The position numbers and the translations under genes are program-made. Source: Suillus spraguei (Eukaryota; Basidiomycota; Agaricomycetes; Boletales; Suillaceae). Taken from it: DNA of 25,927 nucleotides. Below are positions 8,378-16,849 of the stretch, piece by piece; positions within the stretch are counted from its first letter, which is position 1; each line of letters begins with the position of its first letter. The stretch is from assembly GCA_016800925.1 (NCBI GenBank), contig JABCPU010000805.1:1-25927 (forward strand), written 5' to 3'. The notes beneath the pieces are model-generated. The model made no database searches, was not told the origin of the DNA, and saw only the letters and a list, made by a program, of their open reading frames with translations.

Positions 8378-9831
8378 TTCAACAGATCTCACTTAACTAT
8401 GGTTCGCCAGTGAAATTTGGCAATATGATGATGTGCGTCATCGATAGACTCCATAAGCACAATGTTTAAGCCTTTTTTTTAGTCTTGGCGAGGTAGATGA
8501 CTGATGACCGCTGTTGACTTTGGGTTCTGCTTTCAAAAGAGAAGCCCCTGCAACCTGGCATGATTATGGGGGAGTGGCTTTTCAACTTAAGAATTCTGAT
8601 AGCGTATGCTGCTTACAAGCAGGGTGAGTAGTATTTATGTGGCGATAGTTCTTGATCATGAAGGCGAAAAGTATAGGGCTCGAACCTTAGATGAAACATA
8701 AAGTCGATTCAGACTTCTTGGGAACTGAACATTCGTTGGAACTCTGCCGCTTTACTGTTACTCCTACACCCGGTTGAGTAGTAAGCGGGAGAACAACTTA
8801 GAACGGTTCCCTGGACCATATCCGTCAAATAAATCGCTTTGATCTTTACTAGAACTCCAGCTCCAGATGTCTTCGCAACCAAAAAAAGTGGCGATGGAAG
8901 TTTGCGCGCGCCGAATCCGAATCACAACCAGAGGGAACCAGACGAAGTTGGGAAGCCTGAACCGCTTATTCGCCAGGTCTTTCGTATCCTCAAGAGAGAA
9001 CTGCATTTCATACTTGTAGGAGTACGCACGTAGGAGTGCGGAACCCCGTCAGATACACGCGTCCCATACGTAACCGACGTCAAATGTTCATAGTCACCTT
9101 CCGACTTTGATGTTACGACCTTTCAAGCGAGACTTGTAATAACTCAGCGCTGTTAATATCATGATCATGAGCTCCTGCACCGGTGGGTGCTCCGCAACTC
9201 CCGCACCACATCCAATGGGATCGTTCGCGTCAATCTAGGGATTCAGGAAGTATACTGATTGTATGACGCTCTGACTCCGCTCTGTAGACATGCAGGGTAC
9301 GACAGAACCGAGTCATGACGACATCCTTCCTGCGGTGTGCCCTGCCTCTGACCAAATTTTGAGTGACATGCGTCCTCGTCGGAACAAGCCAAGCCAAGCC
9401 TTCTCAATCCAAGATGTGATCTTGGTGAGTTTCCAAGTTAGCAATTGAGTTCAGGGAAGTATGTATAGCGGAGGTCGATAACGCTAGCGCTGTTTTTGCA
9501 TGACGATGACTTCTCTAGGAATAGGTTTCGGCGTGCCGGGTTTAGACGAAACATATGGCCCTGTATAAGGATCATCATTCATTCGTTGATTATCAACGCA
9601 GTCGTCGAAACGTCTACGTGTGAATCCGAGCAAGCGGTAACCTACCTAGCTGTTTATAGTGTGTGTTTTTGGTTCTTATCGTTGTTGCTGCCTGCTGCAT
9701 TTTTAATGTGGATTGGCATCTAAGGGATATCCGATCTGAGAAAGTATACTAGATGTATGATGTCCGGAGACTAACCGACGCAGTACTGAATGGCATTTCC
9801 TACGGTAAGGCATAATACCAATAACCTACAC
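8378..9831 (+). repeat. Dispersed 1.45-kb repeat, copy B
   Basis: This is the same-orientation partner of copy A (699-2157), starting at TTCAACAGATCTCACTTAACT and ending at GGCATAATACCAATAACCTACA. The flanking sequences of the two copies are unrelated, which defines the repeat boundaries to within a few bases. Differences from copy A include many substitutions and out-of-frame indels. Both copies keep an intron-like motif (CTTGGTGAGTTTCC..CAATTGAGTTCAGGGAAG) and two copies of a GAAGTATACC..TGACGTCCGGA motif. No terminal repeats or target duplications were found. Confidence 0.75.
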
Positions 9832-10500
9832 GACAAGGAGACCGTCAGGAATCAAGGCTTAATGGTAGACTTGATGGAGATGATTGACTCACTGACGTGG
9901 AGATCACGATGAAAGAAAGATGAATACTATGATAACCCTCGAGCACTAGTGTTTCGGTCCACATGCGATGTCCACGCAGATTTGAATGCTTGAACTTAAG
10001 AGATGACGCACGGATGTGGGATAAGCAAACCTGACAGTTCCGAATTTGCAAGTCTGTGAGCGACGGAAGAATGGATGAGGAAGGAGGTTCACATACACGC
10101 CGGAAAAGGAAAAGACAACCTACAATATCAGCTGACTGTTACCTCCAGTCGCAACCATTCGCGTCCATGACATTTCCAATCAGGGAATTCGAATGTACTG
10201 GATTCAAGTATGACATCATAACATCCGGAATACGTTATATCCCCTACCAGGTGACTTGGATTTCCCGACCAACGGCCGAGGTTTGAGCGTACGTCCTCGT
10301 CAGTCCGAGCCTCTCAGTCTTGAACTTAGTAAGCTAAGATGAAACCCATCTGGATATGAATAATTCAATACAGATACCACCCCTGCCAATATTTACATCT
10401 GTAAGTGGATACTAAGTTACTTAGCTGCGAATGACATGCGCTACGCTGTTGCACAGATTCACCATCCACCGGTCGCATCAACTCGGAGTACCTAGTCTGA
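9832..10500. other. Spacer with one unsupported open frame
   Basis: An open frame at 10056-10286 (+) would encode a 76-residue peptide with a basic patch (TRRKRKRQ). I see no family motif, splice signal or conservation to support it. Near 10270-10300 the GAGCGTACGTCCTCGTCAGT stretch faintly resembles a part of repeat copies A and B, so this may be more degraded repeat DNA. Confidence 0.35.
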
Positions 10501-11060
10501 CCCGGGGTAGTATACCGGATGTAGGAGTGACGTCCGGACTTCACTCTTAGACTGTAGACTCACAGCATGAGATAGACCCGGACGGTCTCCTTCCAGCCCT
10601 GCTATTCAATTTCCTGATTAACGACTGAGGTTTGAATTTTGAGCGGTGATACATACTCGTCGGCGTTAGCGTCGAAATTGGGGTCCAAGCTTTTCTCCGA
10701 CTCTGTGACAAATGTTATTTTGAGTTTCCGAGTCGGTAGCCGGAGATCGATGGCCATCATATAATTAGTAGCTGTGGTCGTTGCTGCATAACGGATCCTC
10801 CATAAACAGGACAAATCTTAGCTGCGACAAGATCAACTTCCGACCCAGATATGAAATCGAAGCTGGTTATTACAACTAACATCCGAGCAAGCGGACTTAC
10901 TCAGCCCTGCGTTATTGTAAGTACCGGTGACAGGTGTGCGTCAGGCCGTTCGTATCGCTGTTGCTGTGCGCTGCATTCGAGCTTCAATCTTGGTTCTGCA
11001 TTCTTCAAGTCCATTCATATTAGTGTTGCGCTGTTGACGTTCCGTCGCATTGATAACGAG
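10501..11060 (+). repeat. Dispersed repeat, diverged partial copy C
   Basis: Segments here follow the second half of copies A and B in the same order: GTATACCGGATGTAGGAGTG, then ACGTCCGGACTTC (compare 1580 and 9250), a stretch ending TTTGAATTTTGAG (compare 1672), CGAGCAAGCGG..TTACTCAGC (compare 1940 and 9625), and TCGTATCGCTGTTGCTGTGC, then GCTGCATTCGA (compare 1995 and 9675). Large indels separate the matching blocks, so this copy is much older or more rearranged. Boundaries are approximate. Confidence 0.55.
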
Positions 11061-11762
11061 GATAAGGGGTTTTCCTGTTTTCTGAGCTGGCTAAGTATGA
11101 TTATTGGTGGTGAATGACACCTATGAGTGAGCTACTTACGGATAGTATGAGAAGATGGAACGTTATACGGTAGACGCCGCCGTTTTAGAAGTATGGAACG
11201 GCACGCCAGTAGATGCTGCGAGGTGGGGAGTGTGGGATCCTCGTTGGCCTTGTCAGGGATGTCCGAGTGAACTGGAACCAAAACATGACCGTGGGTCCGA
11301 TGAAGTGATGGTTTTGCGATTCACTGGGAGGGTTTGACACGGCTGGTAAGCTGTGTCGTTCCAAGAACGGATAGCGCGGGAGGTGTCCCAACTAGGCGCC
11401 ACTAGAATAAGGAGGCTACTGTAAGTATGAGCGCACAATGCGCTAAAACCAGTACCGAAAAACCCCAGGACCGTCTATGGAGAAAACTTGAATGGTCAAA
11501 GCCATGGTCTGCTTGTATTTTGGATAATTGAAAGTCCAGAGTGCCGTGTATGAAAAGATTTAGTTCCGGTGTGTTCAGTGGTGTGTGAGAGTGGGCGAAA
11601 TAGAAACCAATGGCAAAAAATGGATCAATTATGGAGTGTATGACCAGGCAGGGTGGGTTCTGGAGTGGTCTGAGGAGATCACGGGATCGTCCGTTTCCGT
11701 GCATGCCCGAAGGCCTTGAAAGAAGAAAAGCATAGTTTAGGACGTTTGAAAATATTTTTACT
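11061..11762. other. Upstream region of the intact gene
   Basis: This is the 5' flank of the gene at 11763. A 60-codon frame at 11155-11337 (+) has somewhat higher GC than its surroundings and two similar phrases (VDAAVLEVWNG / VDAARWGVWD). I see no gene-family match. The minus-strand frames between 11185 and 11704 look like chance. No clear TATA box is visible close to the start codon; AAAATATTTTT at 11749-11759 is only a weak candidate. Confidence 0.35.
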
Positions 11763-13039
11763 ATGAGCGACGTTGACGAACCATTACAACACTGCGACGA
11801 TCCACCAACTTGTAGACCATCCCTACCTCGAATGAAGTCTTGTTTAAAGTCTCCTTCTCATTCTGGCTCTGCTACTCCATGCACAGACTCGGACGACGAT
11901 GCCACCTGCAAGAAACATGTCGCATTTTGTGAAGAAGGAACTGAACAAGTCTTTGAGGCTGATGAATGGGATCGAACACCTGCAGAAATTGCGCAACGGC
12001 TATCATACGAGTCAGTCACACGACTTTCACCTTTTTCTATACACCGACTGACTGGCTAACTATGACTAGGGACGTACTCGAGCTTAAAATGATCCAACGT
12101 TCTCTACCTCGTGCTCAGCAGAGCCATGACCCACTTTCATCCAAGCCATATTCTGGCGTTTTCCTTCGCAATGTCCCAATTCCACTCCTCCCGCTAAATC
12201 CAACAACAGTATCAGCTTCCGCACCAATGTCTCCGCCACCTAGAACAGGCTATGCAGCACTCGACCTGCACCCAAATTCCATCTTATTCGCTTCCCTACC
12301 AAAGCCATGTCCTAAACCAACGGAGCTTAAACCACACAACATAGCAGTCCCACCACCTCCCCTCCCTCCACAACGCACAACATCCGCTCCTCTACCCCCA
12401 ATCCAAAGCAACCTCCCTCCACCAAAACGCTTTTCTTTCATCCCTCTGTTGGACAACACTACTGCCAGTCCAACCCAAGACTACCCCCTCTCAGAACCAG
12501 AAGACTGCTCTCTCTCCGCATCCGACACTGAATTATCCACTCCCTCTCTGACAACCGCCTCTCTCGCCTCAAGTAGTCCACCAGAGTCTCCTCGAAATAC
12601 CAGTCCCACACTGGAATGTAGCCATTTGAGCGAGTATCAAGAAGGCTTTATTCTGAACTTGGACGTTGACCCCGATGTGGATGATTCTCGTGTCGAAGAT
12701 TCTTATTTCCCACATATGCACGGGTCTACGCGTGATCAAATTACGAACCCAATATCAAATTTCCATGCACGCTGTAGATCATTCTCAGAACGAACCCTAT
12801 CTGCTGTCCCTGCCCTAGAACTTCGCGACCAGGTGCAGTTGGATGAAGCGAGGAAGCCCGCATGTGCACCAAGGAAGAAATTTACGATGCCATTCGTAGC
12901 ACTCGCCGACACCTCGTCCTCTTCATCTTTAGGAATGGTTATGAATGAAGGGTGTGAATATGCTCACTTGCGAGCTGGGAGCGATGGACTAGGGCAGGGG
13001 AATGGACAGAGACAAAAGAGCCCTTCGCGCTATCAGTGA
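11763..13039 (+). CDS. Ser/Pro-rich protein with PP1-docking-type motif, two exons
   Basis: Exon 1 is 11763-12010 and exon 2 is 12070-13039. The 59-nt intron 12011-12069 has donor GTCAGT, a GGCTAAC branch-like site and acceptor ACTAG. Splicing gives 405 residues with no frame breaks and stop TGA 13037-13039. The conserved-looking part is the N-terminal third: MKSCLKSP (24-31), then KKHVAF (50-55), EQVFEADEWDRTPAEIAQRL (61-80), then SYEDVLELKMIQRSLPRA (81-98) across the splice site. KHVAF fits the [R/K]-x-V-x-F docking motif by which many regulators bind protein phosphatase 1. The rest is low-complexity, rich in Pro, Ser and Thr, probably disordered and phosphorylated. Similar 'ADEWDRTP..LSY.D.LELK.IQRSLP' proteins occur as conserved uncharacterised proteins in mushroom fungi as I remember them. 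I infer a PP1-targeting role; it is not proven. It is the only gene here with no sign of damage. Confidence 0.85.
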
Positions 13040-13404
13040 GTCGAACTATCAAGGGCTTTTATCTCTTTGCGGTTAGGAGATCCAGCGAAGCGAGCTAGGA
13101 TCATACCCACGTGATCGTCTTACCGTTCACCGTTCTCAGGGCTGTCGTCCCATGGACTAGGACTGCCTTACCCGTTCTTTTTTCCTTTACACACTGGACA
13201 TTGGATTCCCTGCGCTTGTTATGTTTTTCAGTTCGATGCCTACGACGACGCTCCTTTTTATCGTTTATTCCTTCTACTATAGACTGTCGACAGCGGACAC
13301 TTATTCCCGTAGCCACTTCAGTCCTCGGCTCGTTCCTTCTACCACCCACCCACCCCTCATATATTTATAACTCGGACGCCGAATTCCAACTCATCCCAAG
13401 CATA
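13040..13404. other. 3' flank of the intact gene
   Basis: This contains the likely 3' untranslated region of the gene ending at 13039. Open frames at 13111-13425 (+) and 13101-13349 (-) overlap each other and show no motif. Parts from 13200 to about 13375 recur in degenerate form at 13987-14130. Confidence 0.4.
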
Positions 13405-14130
13405 GCACGCGCATCGCTCTGTTGACGCATGTATCATATCATACCTCACTTCAACTCGTCGCTCATCAGTTACGGTTGGCTGCATATATACTTACACACA
13501 TCCATCGTATTTGCTTAGGCTTTGCTTTCTTATTCAATTTATTTGAGTGTGGAATCTCGGTATTGAATTTTTGGAGAACGCGTTGAAGATTGTGTTTGAG
13601 TATGCAAGGGGAGAGAAACCTTTGGTGCTGGTGCTGTTGGGGGTCGAGCACGTTCATCTAAAATTGATGATGCTCAGTTCATTCCGAGTAACAAATCCCA
13701 CTATTCCGACAACGTACAAGTGAGATATGACTTGTTGGGATCTCGCCAGTGCCCTTGATGCAGAGAATAGTGCTTATAATGGTTACATAGTACCTCACAT
13801 CAACTTGTCGCTAGCGCTTACGAGTTGCGGTTGACCACATGTATTATAACTTACACTCATAAACGGAATCGTTATATGGTTGTGGATTCTACGGCCTTCG
13901 ATCGAGTGCATATTACATAATATCTTCGGTTCCTTTATTCTGAACTTGGGCAGTGCACTAGGTCTTGGCAAGTACTGGACGTTGATATTGGATTCCCTGC
14001 GCCCAGGCTTGTTATTTTGTTCAATTTGACACATACAACAATGCTCCTTTCTGTTTCAGTATAGACAGCGAATATCCATTCCCTTCATTGTTCCTTCCAC
14101 TGGCACCCCTCATATATTGATAACTCTAAC
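13200..14130 (+). repeat. Degenerate local duplication downstream of the intact gene
   Basis: ATTGGATTCCCTGCGC followed by ACGACGCTCCTTT.. and CCCCTCATATATTTATAACTC at 13200-13374 recurs, diverged, at 13987-14130 (ATTGGATTCCCTGCGC, ACAATGCTCCTTTC, CCCCTCATATATTGATAACTC). ACCTCACTTCAACTCGTCGC with its following sequence at 13443 recurs as ACCTCACATCAACTTGTCGC at 13792. The order is A-B-B'-A', not a simple tandem, so at least two duplication or rearrangement steps are needed. A third, almost perfect copy of the B part lies at 16271-16461. Confidence 0.65.
13405..13590 (+). repeat. 185-bp direct repeat, left copy
   Basis: This matches 16271-16461 with only a few differences: a 4-nt TTTC slippage difference in a CTTTCTTTC run, and a handful of substitutions such as GCTCTG/GCTCCG and GGAGAACGCG/GAGGAACGTG. 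The match starts abruptly at GCACGCGCATCGCT. The two copies flank the aspartic protease gene. No terminal inverted repeat or target duplication is visible. Confidence 0.9.
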
Positions 14131-14348
14131 CCTTATGAGAGAGTACAGGGCTCATAACATGTAAAGACATTGATATTAGTATCCTAGGTACCAACGTGAG
14201 TCATCTAGATAAGCAAATGTATGACTACCTTCAACCTGTTGTAACGGACTGAGGGAAGAATGAGGCGAGACAAAACCAAACATATATAATAGCTCCGTAT
14301 TCCAAACGTTTTACTCCGACCAGCATCGTGCCGCATCGCTCACGTGCT

Positions 14349-15833
14349 TCATGCGTCAACATGGTAGTTGGTAGTGGCATAAGTGAACGCGGTTGTGGAA
14401 AAACCGATGCGCTTGTTGGTGGTATCGAGCACAGTGTAGAAGCGCTGCATGAATACGTAGCTATTATGAAAGTCAATCCCTGAGCCACTGCGCGTGCCAA
14501 TATCGCACACGATGAGATATATTGAACCCTCCTGACCACCAACATGGTGTTGAGAGAACGAGGCCAGATTTGGGCGTCAGGGGTGAGAGTGTAGGTTTTC
14601 TGTGCAAAATGGTAAACAAGGGGTATGAGGGCTGACAGAATTGACGTACTTCGCCAATATGGAACAACAAGTCATGTAGGTTACCGAACTGATCTTCGTT
14701 AATAGTGAGCAGTTGAGTCGTATGATCGTATTCAGCGCCGGTTGCGAGCCGTACCTCACATAGGCATCTATCAAACGCTAATCAGACCATTATTATTCGC
14801 TGCACTCCAGTAGATACACACCGGTGGCAATCATGATAAAGGTGGTGCCAGTATCAACGATACCAGCGGTCAATCCTAAGATCTCCTCGGGACCGTATGT
14901 GATGCTTTGATCGATACCCCAATTTCCAACGCCAGTTGTTGGTGATAGGACTGAAACAAAGCAATTACTAACAGTCTGGACGGATCTAGGTGCCGAGATA
15001 GCTTACGTGTATGTAATTGTACCATCGTATAAGGTAGGGTTAGTGCTACCAAAGGTGATCTGTCCACCGGGGCTGCCGGCGAACCGCCATAGGGCGGGAA
15101 AAAATACCAAGAACCTCCTCAGAAATAGCGCCTTGGTCATACAGGCTGTTAGTGACAGTCGGGATAGGCTCTGTAGGCATGTGTTCAAGGCTGCGGGTGT
15201 CCTGAACATAGGCCTGACGCCCAGGACACCGTCGGTATAGTCACTGATGCCAGTTGCTTCAGAAGCTACACCGATCGACTGTAGGACGACGGTGAGCCCA
15301 GGACCGACAGTGACGTGGTCGCGGTACTCAATTCCTATGAATAATTGTAGGTATTTTCAACATATGATATAATTGTATATCACACCAGAGAAGGAGCCAC
15401 CACGGTAGTAGGTCACCGCTACACGTTTGCCAGTGCAGAAGCTCGTGCTGGTTTCCACGTACACAGAGCCACGAACCCATGTGTCCCAGCTACCGCTGTC
15501 GAGAATCAAGTTGTCTTCAGAAATAAATACATTAGCAACCGCATGTTGTCTCAGTATTGAGCTTACAGGTTCTGGGAGGGTTGCCAATGCCAACTGATAT
15601 GGTGTAACCCATATATTCGTTTATCACAGGAACGTTAGTCGAACGTTTTCCGGCCATGCTGGAATCCCTAAGGGCCTGCACACGAGCTCTATCGCGCGCC
15701 AAGAGGTTATTAGTACCATTGGAAAAGCTCAGCCTACTGGTAAGGGGAGGGTGATCGGGGAATTGCCAGCTTTAACGGGCGATCCGGTGATTAAAAAAAA
15801 TAGGAGAAGTGTTAACAATGCAGCGGGGAACAT
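14349..15833 (-). pseudogene. Polyporopepsin-like aspartic protease (family A1), frameshifted
   Basis: This is a secreted pepsin-type protease that would cleave proteins at acidic pH. The start ATG (15833-15831) opens a signal peptide MFPAALLTLLLFFLITG, then a propeptide with ARDRARVQALR. The first catalytic loop is LILDSGSWDTWV, the flap TYYRGGSFSG, and the second catalytic loop GIVDTGTTF, each in its expected place. The C-terminal FMQRFYTVLDTTNKRIGF is typical of polyporopepsins, stop TGA 14351-14349. Five introns restore known exon joins: 15515-15566, 15335-15385, 14951-15006, 14768-14821, 14600-14649. The frame changes near 15744-15747, 15213-15215, 15099-15104, 15069-15072, 14935-14942, 14745-14748 and 14539-14542, mostly by apparent loss of one base, often in short homopolymers. 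I see no nonsense substitution. So it is either a young pseudogene or an unpolished sequence; the family call is firm. Confidence 0.88.
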
Positions 15834-16270
15834 AGCGCACTGGAAAGTAATAATATACTCAGTGGTGGCCTGTTATATATTCGCGATGGTGATGTTTGGC
15901 ACCTTAGTACTAGCCACGTATGAAACGTCCCTCCCGAACAATCGATGACAAGAGAGTTGCAATTCAAATCATCACGAGTGGTGCGAAGGTTCGGCTTCCC
16001 AACAACAACGTGGGAAGGTTTGCTTTTGACGCCAGGTTGCAGGAATTTATTATTCGCGTGTTTACTACCCATAGTTCAAACGGTCATTGACTTGCCTCAC
16101 ACTTATTTCCGTATGTGCTAGCAGGGACAGATACTAATAACTCATCAGTCTATTGTATCGTGCCTGAGAAAGACTGAGTACTCACTGGCACTGGCGTGTC
16201 TAGCCAGAACTGATATGCCTGTATGGATCTGCTGCTAGTTATAATACATCTCCGAGTCCCACGTGGGAGG

Positions 16271-16461
16271 GCACGCGCATCGCTCCGTTGACGCATGTAT
16301 CATATCATACCTCACTTCAACTCGTCGCTCATCAGTTACGGTTGGCTGCATATATACTTACACACATCCATCGTATTTGCTTAGGCTTTGCTTTCTTTCT
16401 TATTCAATTTATTTGAGTGTGGAATCTCGGTATTGAATTTTTGAGGAACGTGTTGAAAATT
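16271..16461 (+). repeat. 185-bp direct repeat, right copy
   Basis: This is the partner of 13405-13590, about 2.87 kb downstream in the same orientation. The right edge dissolves into an A/T-rich run (AAAATTAAAAATTGTGTTTT and following) that is absent from the left copy. High identity compared with the degraded state of the protease between them suggests that the duplication is recent, or that the copies have been homogenised. Confidence 0.9.
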
Positions 16462-16849
16462 AAAAATTGTGTTTTAAATTTTAAATTTTTGAATTTTTCT
16501 GAATTTTTTCAAGGGTATTCAAAGTAAAATTCTGAACCTTCTGAAACGGTTCTGAATCGCTCTAAAAGATTGCTTAAGTATTGTCTTCACATTTCGCACA
16601 ACATTCAAACCTGTCTTGAATATTGCAAACCCCGAGGTGTAACTGTTAACGAGCATACTGATGAGCGCTGATGATGACGATTCGGGCAAAGAGCTGTAGC
16701 AGTGTGGATACAACAAAAAAAATTCACATGAGTAAAATCAATCGTATGGGTATCAAAAATGGAGCATAGGTACAAATATCTTGACTCGAGTCTCAGAGGT
16801 ACGTGATGGTAACCGACGCAAGAAATTTCCGACATACATAGAATTGTAC
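16462..16849. other. A/T-rich spacer downstream of the membrane-protein gene
   Basis: A low-complexity AAATTTT/GAATTTTT stretch (16462-16515) is followed by ordinary sequence with no supported gene. Minus-strand frames at 16519-16853 have no motif. It may contain the 3' untranslated region of the gene that ends at 16850 on the minus strand. Confidence 0.4.

Noticed and set aside
699..9831. Copies A and B as the two LTRs of one retrotransposon
   Set aside because: They are in direct orientation, but the 6.2 kb between them holds unrelated hAT elements and no gag, RT or integrase. I found no TG..CA ends or target duplication.
11966..12069. Separate start of a 357-codon protein at 11966
   Set aside because: This ATG lies in exon 1 in another frame; the downstream frame joins exon 1 through the 12011-12069 intron, which gives the conserved-looking block across the splice site.
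13101..13425. Overlapping frames on both strands just after the intact gene
   Set aside because: They mirror each other, carry no motif, and lie in the probable 3' untranslated region and a degenerate duplication.
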